Origin: Tethya wilhelma | Taxonomy: Eukaryota > Porifera > Demospongiae > Tethyida > Tethyidae | Length of the DNA: 64,000 bases | Assembly (NCBI GenBank): GCA_964030475.1 | Contig: CAXIPT010000001.1 | Span: forward strand, 8,504,722 to 8,568,721 | Direction of reading: 5' to 3' | Part shown: positions 51,788 to 64,000 of the stretch, piece by piece | Numbering within the stretch: the first letter of the stretch is position 1 | How the letters are laid out: each line of letters opens with the position of its first letter | Made by a program: the position numbers and the translations under genes | Notes under the pieces: generated by a model | What the model was told of the DNA's origin: nothing | What the model saw: the letters and a program-made list of their open reading frames with translations, nothing else | The model's database searches: none

Positions 51788-53294
51788 CCACACATAATAT
51801 TTCAAGATAACCTCGATTCATGAATGTAAGTACCTTCCATTTCCCACGTAGAGTTGCCCTTCTTCAGATTATCTCGTAATAAACAAACAGACAGACACAC
51901 ACACAAAAAGACTACCGTAATTAACCCTCTGCATGTGCTACGCACGCGCCGAGGCTTCATAATGAACAATGGTAAACAGTGTGATTTGACCTGGGCCAGA
52001 CACATGCAAGTATTCACAATCAGAATCTGACAAATATAGTACTGAAAATGCAAATATACTGCTCAGCAACTTTGAAACTTTCATTGTGTACATACTGCTT
52101 TCACATTAATTTTTAGTGAAGATAAGACAGATATGGAGTTCTAATTTAATTGTAAAACCATCTTGGTACATATGTACAATAAGATATGGCTCTAATAGTA
52201 CAAACTACTTATAAGTGCAATATAAGGCAAGAGACTAAGAGTCAATGCGCATAATATATACCTTTATTGTTTCCAGGCTTGAATAAAGAAGATGAGTATA
52301 ATTAAAGATAGTGAAGGTATATGTATTGACAATAACATGGCATTTCAGTTTAGCAATGGCTTGGCATAAAGATCACCAATTAAATTCTGATAGCTAGATT
52401 TCATCGCAGTTACTTAAGCCAGGCCTATATGGACCCCATGCACGTCATGCACTTACAAGATCAAGAAACAAGAATGGAACAAGAGGAATGTATCAAATAA
52501 CCAATCCTTACTGCAACTGCAGCTGTTATGTTGTTACTTGACAACATCGTTTATAAAATGAAATGAAAACATGAAACTAAGGTTTAGTCCCTAGATGCTT
52601 AGATAAGAACAATTGCATGAAAGTTAAACTACTTAGAACCCAAGGAACTGACTATAGGATAATTATAAGAGCAGCAGAATCCAATGTAAAAATCTAATAG
52701 AATAAGGCTTAATAATAATTAATTATCCGACAATGACATTATTCTGTAGTCATGTTTATGCATGACTACAAACCTGTTAAGTGCAATTAAAAACCGAAAG
52801 CATAGTTATAATAGTATAATATGTATTATCATAGGCTTCAAAGGAGTCCCATTCACTTCATGGTTTCTTTGGGCTGCTTGCAGGTATTTATAAAAGAAGG
52901 AATAAACTGTTAAAATCAAACATAAGAAGTGCAACTAAATAAAGACGCTACATTGCAGTGCATTGGAACAGATCTTCAAAAGACAGGGTAAATTATATGT
53001 GTAAAAAATAAAGATTTTAATGATAGTTGTTATTGCATGTGCAACTTGCAATTGTTGGCACATAACAGTACCCTTTAGCTATTCTGACATTATAGCTCAA
53101 TTGACATCACATAGATTTTAACTTCAAGTAATTGCATGATTGTGTATAAATCTTGGTACTCATCAATGCAGTTTTTAAATCAAGAAACAGTATGATAGAT
53201 AGCCATATATCCGTGTGTGTATGATTATACAATGTAAAACAATAATAACAGCACAAATTATTTACATTTTTATACAATAGAGACATCAATAATA
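51788..53294. other. 5' flank of the beta-helix receptor-like gene
   Basis: AT-rich, no gene seen; 52510-52620 resembles the flank of the truncated copy. Confidence 0.5.
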
Positions 53295-56200
53295 ATGAAG
53301 TCACATAAGGATTTAAACTGTGAAAACAGGATCATAGCACTTCTTACAGCACTTTTTATTCACATATCTTCAGCGAAGATTTACTATGTAAAACCCACTG
53401 AGGCTGCAAACTGCCCTATCAATGACTCCACACCATGTCTTACTTTATCTGAGTATGCATTGAAACCAAGTAACTATTTTGCCTCAAATGTGTCATTGAT
53501 ACTGCTTCCGGGAACACACATACTCAGTTACAATTTAACTCTCCCAGATACTGACTACATAGGACTGAATACAGTGGACACTCTAGATTCTACTATACTC
53601 TGTAGAGAACAACCCCAAAGCCTAATATTCACTTTTAGCAATGTACGAATAGTTGATGTGAATGGAATTGAAACAATTGGCTGTATGTGGAATATTTCCA
53701 TGGTGAAACATTTTCTGATACACAATACCACTATCCAAAGTCGAGAATCAAGAATTAGCATAAACAATGTAACAGCAATTATTTCAAAGAGCATATTCAT
53801 GGCAATTAATGCTTTGAATAACAACTTGGTTACTAAAGGAGGAGTCTTCATGATCATTGATAGCAACCTTACAATTCGAGAGAGTAAATTCGCTAACAAC
53901 ACAGCACAGAAGGGTGGAGTTCTTTACTCACTGCAAAGTCAAGTGATTATCTATAACAGCAGTTTCACTAATAACACAGCTCAGGAATGTGGTGTACTGT
54001 TTGCCGACAATAAAACGTATTTAGAAATACTAAACTACAGTGTATTTGCTACAAATAGTGCAACTTATGGTGGTGTAATTTGTGCCAGGTATAGTACACT
54101 AAATATTTCATTTTTAGTTTTCACAAACAACACAGCAAACATTTCTGGAGGAGTACTTTATGCAGTCTATAGCAAGATCAACATTAGCTACAGTAATTTT
54201 CGTTTCAATAAAGTCAAAAAAATGTACAATACACCTTCACATACTGGAGGTGTGATGACAGCAATATTGAGTAGAGTACAAGTACTGGAGTCCATATTTC
54301 ACAATAATATGGAAACAATAGGTGGAGTATTACATGCAATCAACAATTCTGTTATCATTAAAAGCAGTACATTCAGCAACAACAGTGCACACAATTATCA
54401 AGGAGGAGCCTTATCCTTGTATAACAGTTCAGTATGCATTGAAAATGGAATTTTCTATGACAACAAAGTTACTAAAATTTCAGGAACTGGAGGTGCAATG
54501 TTTTTATTCCAAAGTATGGCAACAATAACCAACAGCAGGTTCATGAGAAACATAGCAGAATAGGGTGCAGTTGCAAGATTAGAATTTAGCAAAATCAGCA
54601 TTAAATACTGTACCTTTGCAAAAAATGGAGCCAGAGGTTCAGAAGAAACCACTGGCGATATAACAGTTGATAATGGTACTGTAGCACTAGAACACTCTCA
54701 ATTTGAATACAATACACAAGGAGCAATATTTTGTGAGAACCACGGCAACATTGAGTTGAGCAATATAACCATAAGTAACATGTATGGTAATACAATCAGT
54801 GCAATTTCATGCAATGTCACAAGTAATGGTCCACTCACAATTGTAAATAGCACAGGTAGAAAATTAGTGTATCTATCACAAAGTATGATGAATGTTAATG
54901 GCCCAATAACCTACATACATAACAGAGGCTCATTTCTGTTGCATTCAAGTACAGTAACTATTTCAGGAAATGCTACATTTGCTCATAACAGACCTTACAC
55001 TAGAGATATTTCTGCTGCTGATGAAATTAATGAAGGTGGAGCTCTCACTGCATACCAACAAAGTGAAATCATATTTAATGGATTCTGTCATTTTGAAGAT
55101 AATTTGGCATCAGCAGTTGGTGGGGCTATATTAGTGTCAGAAACTAAAGTTCAAATTCAAAAACAACTTGTCATTACTAATAACACTGCTTTGTTGGGTG
55201 GAGGAATTTCAGCATTCCAAAGCAAGATTACAATCAAAGGGAATCTTACAGTGGAGAACAATCAGGCACATCAAAATGGTGGAGGACTTTATATCACAGA
55301 TACAAAAATATTTGTTTGGTCACAAAGTGTAAGCACTATTGTACGAAATCGAGCATTAAACGGAGGCGGAATCTACCTGAATTTGAACTCAAAGATTCTA
55401 CTTTTTAAATACAAAATTGAGTGCATAGATTGTACTCCAACAGGGTATGTAAATTACAATACAAGTTTACACTGGATATTCTTCAACTTCTCACACAACA
55501 CTGCTGAACATCAAGGAGGAGCAATTTATCACAACGACAACACGAACACAGAAAAATGTACTCCTGAACAGATAACCTATACTACAATGGGAGAGTGCTT
55601 TCTACAAACTTTTGCGATGTATAATCCACCAGTTCAACTCAACAGGAGTGCTCTCAATAGTAAAAACCTATACTTCAATAACAACACTGCTAAAGTGTCT
55701 GGAGCAGACCTCTATGGTGGATTACTAGATCGATGTAAATTGAACCAAGACGTGGAGCTAACATCGACAACAGACAGACTAATAGGAGGACCATTGAAGT
55801 ACATTCAAAACATAACAACCATTAAACTTAATAAAACTAGCTCTGCTCCATTAAACATTGTGTTTTGTACAAAAGACAACCACTTCAATCTTACCCACCA
55901 ACTGAAAAACATACCAATAGTAAAAGGACACAAATTCAGTTTTTCTGCGGTAGCAGTTGATCAGGCATCGCACCCAGTTGCAGCAACTATCCACACCTCT
56001 CTATCATTGTACAATGCTACCTTCAATGAAGGACAAATTAAACAGAATACAACTGTACAGTGCACTGAACTAACTTATCAAATTTATTCTTCAAGCAATG
56101 CTGATCAGCTGTCTCTTTATCTCTATGCTGAAGGACCTTGCAGTGACCTGGGACTATCAAAAAGAGTAGTTAATGTGACTTTTCAACCATGTACTTGTCC

Positions 56201-57818
56201 AGTAGGATTAAAGCCTGCTCCACAACCATCAAACTGTAGCTGTCAATGTGATCCTGAGATCAAAAATTTTGTCACAAATTGTTCTGATCAATATGGTACA
56301 GTTATACGACCTAAGGATGCTGAAATGTGGATTTATTATGACAACGATTCTAATCAGAGTGGGTTTCTAAAGCACAGTTGTCCTTTTGACTACTGTGTCA
56401 CATCACCAGTCACTCTTGACTTCAGTCATCCTAATGGTGCTGATGCTCAGTGTGCTTTTAACCGCTCTGGGATATTGTGTGGCTCTTGTACAAATGGAAC
56501 TAGTCTCACCTTTGGAGGTTCTCATTGTAGGCCTTGTTCCAATTCTTGGATAGCATTGATCATACCATTTGCTCTTGCTGGAGTGGCTCTTGTACTCTTC
56601 ATCTTGGTTTGTAACTTGACTGTTGCTGTTGGAACAATCAATGGACTGGTTTTCTATACTAATATCGTTGTGGCTAACAGTGCCATATTCCTGCCTTTCG
56701 AGAAGCCAAACCTCTTAACAGTATTTTTAGCATGGATCAATTTGGATTTAGGAATTCAAACATGTTTTTACAATGGAATGGACGCATATGTCAAGACGTG
56801 GCTACAGATTGCCTTCCCTCTCTATATTTTTCTCTTGGTGACTGGTATTCTAGTTCTTGGTAAACACTGGGAGCTGTTTGCTCGCTTTCTAAGGACAACT
56901 GGATACAATCCAGTTGCTACACTAGCTACCCTTATACTTTTGTCTTATGCAAAGCTGGTAAGGATCATCATAGCTGCTTTCTCACCAGCTACACTGAATT
57001 TCCCTGATGGAACACAACGCATTGTATGGCTCATTGATGGTGACATTGAGTACCTTAAGGGAAAGCACATTCCTCTGGTTGTAGTAATTGCAATAATTAC
57101 TTTTATTGGAATGTTATACACCCTATTACTCACCATCTGGCAGCTAATTCTACGATGCACTGACTTTGAAATCATGAAATGGCTGAGGATCAATGAAAAG
57201 CTAAAGATTTTCATGAGAACTTATCATGGACCTCTCAAACAACGCTACTGGGCTGGAATGATGCTAATAACTCGCATTCTTTTGTTCACCATATCAGCAC
57301 TGTCAGGTGATCAACGTGTAATCCTCCTCTCTGTAATTATTGTATGTGTGCTATTCTTAGCATTACACTCTCTATCCAGTGGTGTTTATAACAAAAGGTT
57401 TTTGAATGTGTTGGACATTTCCTTTTTCACTAACCTCATAATTTTTTCTGTTACCATTTTGTTCAATACCACACCCTCTACATATCATCAAGCAGTGGCA
57501 TATACTTCTACAGCAATTGCATTGGCCACATTCACAGGAATACTAGTCTATCATTTCAAGACTTTTGTACAAAGTGAGATGTCAAAACTGATAAACAAAT
57601 GTTGTAAAAGGTCTTCACAAAGAGCCCTAGTGGATATTGTTGAGTCACTACCAACTAAATCAGAAGAAGAATGGGCTGTGCCAGCATCACCAACGATTGT
57701 TGATCTCCCTCCAGCCTTTCGTTCTGAGCCAAACAGCACCAGCAACATCAATTATGGGTCAATGGAAAGAAGCATTTCAATTAATTTGAGCCCAAAGAAA
57801 ATACATGTATGCAATTAA
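53295..57818 (+). CDS. Large beta-helix (PMP-repeat) multi-TM receptor-like protein, one in-frame TAG
   Basis: A frame of 1507 codons from ATG 53295 to the stop at 57818 is interrupted only by TAG at 54561-54563 (residue 423). The codons on either side stay in the same frame and the repeat pattern continues. Signal peptide IIALLTALFIHISSA; then about 15-20 repeats of the form F-x-N-N-T-A-x-x-G-G-V/A-L/I (PMP-type right-handed beta-helix, residues about 40-700), heavily N-glycosylatable. A Cys-rich stretch follows (CTCPVG..CSCQCD, GILCGSCTNG, HCRPC), then 8 or so membrane segments (residues about 1095-1430) and a cytoplasmic tail. Function unknown; architecture suggests cell-surface recognition. 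TAG may mark a recent null, a Gln/Tyr codon change, or a sequence error. Confidence 0.82.
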
Positions 57819-58327
57819 AAATTGTTTTATCATACCAACAAGTAACATAATAAGCATGTTAAGCCTGGTAGTTCCTATAAAAAACATTGATTCAATAATA
57901 CTATAATTATTATATTATAGCACATAATTATGCATGTTGATTGAATGTCATTACAATAATAGCAATTAATAATCATTATAGTCATAGCCATGTGCCAAAA
58001 TTTGGGACATGTCTTGTTCCAATACTTTTTAACGCACTACCCATTCCAACACTACATATTTTTTTGGAAATTTTTACTACTTGTATATAATTATATATAT
58101 ATATATATGCCTGCAAAAAATGAGGATGTGAATTTCACCACATCCCCTCAGTGGGCATGTGAAGCCTTTATTCCCAAGGACATGTATAGAGGAATATATC
58201 TCAATCAAATTTACTTTTAGTCACAGCAAAAATCATTAACAGCTTAAATTTGGCAGCCTAAGCAATCTAGCTAAATATAGAAATGTTCCTAACCTATATA
58301 AGGCTTATGCTGCAGCAGAAATACATA
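57819..58327. other. Convergent intergenic interval with a SINE-tail fragment
   Basis: About 58112-58190 (AAAAAATGAGGATGTGAATT, then GGCATGTGAAGCC) matches the tail of the SINE at 46390-46470. Otherwise AT-rich, with a (TA)n run near 58095. Confidence 0.5.
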
Positions 58328-61300
58328 TTATGAGTTATCAATTGCAGTATAGTAATTGGGATCGTAATCCTTCACCACATTTCCAAGAATGAGCATATCA
58401 CCAGGCAGGTGAACTTCACTGATGTCTATCACTTTGGAACGAGGGAAAATCAGATTAGTCAAGGCAAAGACCGAAATATCTTTGAAACTAAAATTGATCG
58501 ATTCCAGCTTGTCTCTTATTCGATTGGACACATCTCTAGATGCACTATCCTTTTGGAGTCCATTTTGAAAAAGAATCTCCGATGTAGAAGCCTTGACATA
58601 TGAAACAGAGACGTCCAAGTTAGCAGGTGAAAATGTAATTGTTGAACTTGCTGAATCCACTGATAGGGACGACGATTCACTTGCAGAGACACTGAAGGTG
58701 GTTGTTGATTGGCGATTCTCATAACCACAAATTGGTGGACCACCTGCACCAGCGTAGCACTGCCAAACCGAATGGGAAAATTGAAGATCAAAACTTGTTG
58801 AACCCCACTCCAACTTTACAGCTGAACTGCTAGCTTTCACTTTGAAATTTGATGTAGAAACAGACATAGGGAAAGACTGACCGCCACTTCCATAAATTGT
58901 GATCTGCATATTACCTGTACCAACCACAACATATGGACGCTGTGATTCTACTCCAACACCTTCCCTTTCAGCTTCCACAGTTGTGCCCAATGCTTCAGCC
59001 ACCTGTGGGGCAACTAGGTCCTGGAATATGACTCTGCTAGATACAAACAGTGCTGCTGTAAATCCTGTTGGAATGATATGGTCATCTTTGGAAATAATGT
59101 TGAAATCCCTGCTAGTTGAGGAAGTAGCAATTGAATTACTAGAGCTGGTCTTGATGAAGATGTACAGTGTTCCGAGTCCATCCGTAGAGTCCTTAAATCC
59201 TCCTGTCGAGAGATAGAATTTGTCTGGTTGGAGACTAGCTGGGGTGTTGAGTGAGCTTGTGTCCACTGTTCCAAGTTCGTATGGATCGGATCGAAGAGTT
59301 GATGTGAAATATTCAGTCATTCTTGCTTGGTGAGCTAGCTGTTCTTGTGTACTCAATCCTTCCACAGAAATGGCCACAGCCTCAGCTGAGGTCATGTCCA
59401 GGAGAATTCTCTTCTTTTCAACGTCTACCTGCCCCTCCACTTTAGCCATACTAAAAATGGAATTTACTTTAGCATTTGAATCTGCAAGTGTATCATTGTA
59501 TTCATCCCATATCTCGCCTTGCGCGCATCTTGATGAAGCTCCTGTACAGACTTGCTTAGTGTACAGTGATATCTGCGACGCAGCCATCTCCATCTTAACA
59601 TTGTCAGTGTTGTGGGGTAAAAATGATATCTTTGGTGGGCCAATCACCATAGTGAGAGAAGTGAAGGTATTAATGCTACGTGTTGTTTCAGTTTGTTCCA
59701 ATCCAGTTTGATAGAATTTCAGAAAACCTCCATTATTCACCTCATAGTTGTATTTCTGCTTCCAAAGATCATTGATCTTTGATGCATCCATTGCACAAAC
59801 AGCATCCCAGTCTCCTAGTACTGAATAGCCAGATATTTTACTCAACAATTCCTCTGTGCTTCCTGTTATGTCTTGTTGAATTTGAACTAATGTTGGTTGG
59901 AAAACAACATTGACATAGAACTTCAGTCTCAAGATGGTGGTGTCTCCCTGAAAGGTTATACCTCTATTTAGGTCAACATCTGGAATTCTAAAAGTCCATT
60001 CTACAAATGGAGGCATCCGCATAAATTTTCCAATAAAGTGAGCGGAAGGACGGTTACCGACTACAGTTGCTCCAGTGCTGTGGTCATAGCTGTAGCGATA
60101 GTTGACGGGAAAAGATGCAAAGGTCCTTCTAATATGCTGGAAATCTCGGTCTTGTACAAGTTCACCAGAAGCAACTGCCTCTAAGTATACTGTGCCACTT
60201 GGTATGCTTGTAACACCATCCACTTTCATTTCAATTTCAATAATCCTTACTCGTACGTAGCTACCAAATTCAGTTGCTGAAAGAGGTATTTCTTGTTTGA
60301 ATCCCTCCGGACTCTGAAGGGCGCTGACACTGACACTGGGAATGTCATATGAAATTGGGTCATTCAGATCATGAGGTTTGGATGGTAGGGAAGACAAAGC
60401 ACTGATCGAATTGAGCACCTGCTGAGTAGCCGCTGACTGAAGTGTAAGCGTATCATAACCAGTTATGGCCGTGGGGGCCTGGAAGTAGTAGTACTGCAAA
60501 GCTGCATCCATTGTAACAAATACTTGTGCTAGTTTTGCACGAACGTCATTTGCTCTGATTGCGAGAATGTTGCCAAGTTCAAAGAGGTTAGCAGTGTTGG
60601 CTTCATAGTCGGTCAGTGAAGTTGGAGAGAACTTAGTTTGTAGTTCTTTAAGCCTGGCCTCGTGGCGTTCAGCAACTCCTCTTGTAAGCTCGTTCATCAC
60701 TTTTTCATACTTGATCGTCTGTAGTTTTTTCTGAAGATTGAGATAGGCTCTTCCTCTAGTAGAGAGCTTCTTTGCAGCTTGGCGGAAGTTCCTCATTTCG
60801 ATACCAACTTGATCTGGCAACACTCCTAAGGTGTAGCTATCGATATCACCATCAAAATCATCCCATTCAAGTGCAGTGGGGAAATCATTAGCATCAACTG
60901 TGTTTCGTTTGAAGAAACTCATAGCCCTATTGAATTTTTTTACGTCTTGACGTAGTTCTCTTCCCAGAGCATAGAGATCAGACATCTGTTTAATCACTTC
61001 AAAAACAAATTCAATCTTTTTGACGACCCTTTCTATGTTTCTTGCATCTTCGGGTAGTGTTTTGATAGCAGCTCCTCCAGAGAAGAGAGAACCGACTACT
61101 GTAATAACTTGAATAGCAGCACTAAAGATTTGTTCTAATCTATATTTTTGGAGTGCACTCTCTAAAGCATCACTTGTCTGTTTCACCGCCTCTTGCTGCG
61201 TAATTAGTTCGTTAAGCATATTTTGTGCTTGTGTTACTGTTGATGCAATATCCTGATTCTTCATTTCATCAATCCTCTGATGGAAAGTGACTATGTCAGT

Positions 61301-63240
61301 CTGATGCTCTGTTCCAGCTTTCACTTTCTCAACAAGAAACTTTCCAGTGGCAAGAATATTCTGGTTCAGTTCAGTTTGGGTATTAATCTGTTGCTGGCTT
61401 TGCTTTCTTTGAGAAATCTCTCCGGCAACTCTGGCTAGATCTGTTTCGTAGCTCTGGACCATGTCTAGCATGCTTTCATAGAGTGTCTTATACTGTGGAA
61501 ATGCTAGCCGTGGAACTAATAGTGTATTCCGCAAATATGCTGGTTCTCTTGTTTTTTCAATGACTAAGGCTTGTGTAAGCACTGATCCAAGATCTACAGA
61601 AAGGTCTGTGTCATTTATGTCGCTGCTCAAAGTGTTAATGATCCATTCGAGTGATGATTCAGCTTCAGTCACACTCTCATCTGAAGCTCTGATCGACAAG
61701 ATATTTTGAACACTCACGCCCTCAAGTTCCATGGCATCGGTAAAAGATTTTGTAAGCCATTGCTCATAGTAGGTGGTAGTCCCAGCATAGAAATCAGGGA
61801 AGTTTGAGCGCGTTGGTAGCTTTAGCATGGAGCCATCAGAACTCACTGTCATTATAGTGGGATTCCTTGAGCTTGTGACCGTAATAAACTTGGTACCATC
61901 CATAATGGTGTAATGATTTTCACCCTCAGTAATATGGAGGACACCAAAAAAGCTAGACGAAATTAGCTCTATATTGGTAGAAGCAACTATTTTGGGGACA
62001 TTATTGCCGGAAGAGTGTGAAACGAATTTTCGACAAATGATATGGATGGTATTCGTCCCAGGTAAATTTACAACAATTTCAGAATCTGCCTCGACTACAT
62101 CTGCAAAAATGAAGAGATCTGTAACAAAACTTGGGTTGAGAATGTAGAGGTGTCGAAGGTTAAAGTTCATCCTAGTGATTGTGGTATACGATGTAGCAAT
62201 ATTGGTCACAAGATTAGGATTGAATGCATCCATATAAGAGGAAAAGCGTGGTTGGTTTACATCAGGAAAATCAACAAACGTAGCACTACCAAACTTCTGA
62301 AATACAGCCACCATCAGCGTTTGTGTGTATCGTTTCTGCTCCTCCTCCCCGGTAACAGCACGATATTTGAAAGAATCAAACTTGAGCTTTATCTGAACAT
62401 TTGTAGTCATCTGGTCTTGAAGAGTGAATTTTTTGCGAAAGACAAAAATGCTTTCATCAACATCATAAGTGGTATCTTGAAGCTGAGATCTGAAGCTCTC
62501 CAAAGCTGAATCTTTACTTATAGCTAGTAGTTGTCCCACATGTTCAGCATAGCCAATAGTACCACCACCAGTGATTGTAGAGCGTTCTCTGGTGAACAGA
62601 CTAAATAAGTAGCCATTACTTCCATGCAAGTAATCTGGGGTTTGAGGAAATTGCTCAAGAACTTCGTTGAACGCAGTGTTGTCATATGCAAATACTTGGT
62701 AGACACAGTCTCCTAGAGTGTACTCAACCAGAAAGTGAGTTCCATACTTAGTAAAGAGATTTATGATGTCGTTTGGACCACTTGCTTGAGACATTTCCAG
62801 GTCCAGAGTATTACTAGTTGCGAGGTGAAGTTTTTTCTCTGTTTCAATAGTTTTCCAAAGTCTAGCCAAAACAAAAGACTTACCAGTAGCCGTGGCATAG
62901 CTAGAGGGGATTCCTAGAAGGCTAGCATCTGACTCATCAGCTGTTGCAAGATTTGGCTGAGAAGAAAAGTCGGCAGCTTTGTAATTTTCATCATCAAATG
63001 TCCACATGCTAAGAAACTCTACCAACAAATCCTTGTAACTGGTATGAAATGAAAGCTGAACATAATCATCAAAATGGGTGGAAGGAGACTCTTCAGTAGT
63101 TGATGATATCTCGGTGATGAAGTTTTGATTTTCGATGGCATAAAATGGCGAACCAGATTGAGTGCCATCGTGAAGCCATTGGGTATTGAAACCATCCAAG
63201 ATGCTGAACTGGGTACCAAGTGCAATTATTGGAGTATTTG
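58328..63240 (-). CDS. Giant MACPF protein with helical central region, 5' incomplete
   Basis: The exon starts at an acceptor (ccacag|CA, 63240) and runs 1636 codons to the stop at 58328; the upstream exon(s) with start and signal peptide were not found in the remaining 760 bp. Residues below count from codon 63199. The MACPF domain has the intact signature TKYGTHFLVEYTLG near residue 150, with two clusters of long strands and helices around it. Residues about 570-690 are charged, heptad-rich helices, followed by a hydrophobic glycine-bearing stretch (AAIQVITVVGSLFSGGAAI, about 690-710). The C-terminal 500 residues (from GDWDAVCAMDASKIND near 1130) are beta-rich and faintly recall TULIP-type lipid-binding folds; that is speculative. 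Role: membrane-acting MACPF protein, target unknown. Convergent with the beta-helix gene. Confidence 0.82.
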
Positions 63241-64000
63241 CTGTGGTAAGATATTATAAAGATTATCGTTAAGTTTTGCATGCATACATGTATAAAGAAC
63301 GTATACACTGATAATTGCCAACACAATACCACTGTTATTATACTGCATGACTGTAAATCACCTGAATATTACATGAGCAGCACCATTTAATAGCAAATCT
63401 ATAATGTTAATGATATAGCGGTTATGGCTTCCCAAGCATGCATCAATTATAGTAGAGCCTCAGGTCTCACTGAGGAATAACAGCTTAGTTTTAAAGATTA
63501 TTCTGTGCTTGTATGATAGTCTGATTGACTAGAGCTACCACTATAATCAACAGAAGAACAATTATCATAGACCAAGAAATTTTGCCAACAAAACATTTTA
63601 TGTCGACACTAAAAAAGCAGCAAAAATTCTATTTGTATGACAATCTTTATCCAATCATCAGCAACAACAAAATTAAGAACTAAAACCAGGTGTACACATA
63701 GTGCATATAAGTGCCTCACGCGTTTGATATTGATGACCTTCGGTATAATGGTGTACATATGTATATAGCCATAGATGATATAGCTACATAGCTAGCTAAC
63801 TAGAGAGCTCAAGACCCATCATGACTCATGCATAGTATAGTTGTCTTGTCCCCAGAAGGAGTGGAGTTGGGGGACGAGACTACCATCTTAGAGGACAACT
63901 TTGCATGCCAAGCGAGTATAGGAAGAATTAGCCTATAGTCTGGCATAGCCAGCCCCTTACATCATAGACAATATACTCCGACTCATGCTGGAGCAGAATT
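63241..64000. other. Intron or 5' flank of the giant MACPF gene
   Basis: No exon could be placed. A small inverted repeat (GTCTTGTCCCC ... GGGGGACGAGAC, 63843-63880) resembles the ends of the 41661 palindrome family. Confidence 0.4.

Noticed and set aside
59370..59711. Plus-strand frames of 105-119 codons opposite the giant MACPF gene
   Set aside because: Shadows of the long minus-strand frame.

Overview
ORGANISM. This is eukaryotic, animal-type DNA: AT-rich, full of dinucleotide repeats and small inverted-repeat transposons, with conserved genes split by GT-AG introns. Three things together point to a demosponge. One is a cathepsin-L-like protease whose catalytic cysteine is replaced by serine, the silicatein hallmark. 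The second is several GABA-B-like class C receptors side by side. The third is a set of intronless, lineage-specific secreted or membrane proteins (beta-helix/PMP-repeat, AbfB beta-trefoil, MACPF). The species cannot be named from the sequence. || LAYOUT. 1-5 kb is mostly non-coding; it holds microsatellites and the first exon of an ArfGAP gene (minus). 5.2-17.2 kb is a class C GPCR cluster: two C-terminal receptor fragments arranged divergently (5220-5918 minus, 6209-6865 plus), then two full-length intronless receptors also arranged divergently (10631-13096 minus, 14820-17240 plus). A 1276-bp transposon with 42-bp perfect terminal inverted repeats and a 7-bp target duplication sits in the promoter interval of the full-length pair. 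17.8-35.5 kb is a conserved housekeeping block that I could resolve to exon level: NAT9 (minus, 7 exons), eEF2 kinase (plus, 9 exons), a silicatein-like protease (minus, 3 exons) and TMEM184 (plus, 6 exons). They lie as alternating divergent and convergent neighbours with short promoters. 35.9-38.1 kb is a decayed CYP46-like P450. || 38.5-63.2 kb is an accessory region of mostly intronless genes: a MACPF protein with a Vps62-like tail, a 1.3-kb giant hairpin, two secreted AbfB beta-trefoil proteins (one with a single nonsense codon), a truncated and then the near-complete copy of a beta-helix/multi-TM receptor-like gene (the latter with a single in-frame TAG), and a MACPF protein of more than 1600 residues that runs toward the right edge. 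|| HOW IT FITS. The conserved genes have unrelated cell functions and seem linked only by shared promoters. The accessory region combines pore-forming-fold, carbohydrate-binding-fold and beta-helix ectodomain proteins, with recent duplication and gene death. That looks like a fast-evolving environment- or defence-facing locus; this is inference. Transposons (TTAA-flanked MITEs, TACCGTA-type MITEs, tRNA-SINEs, a Penelope-like fragment) occupy introns, promoters and pseudogenes throughout.
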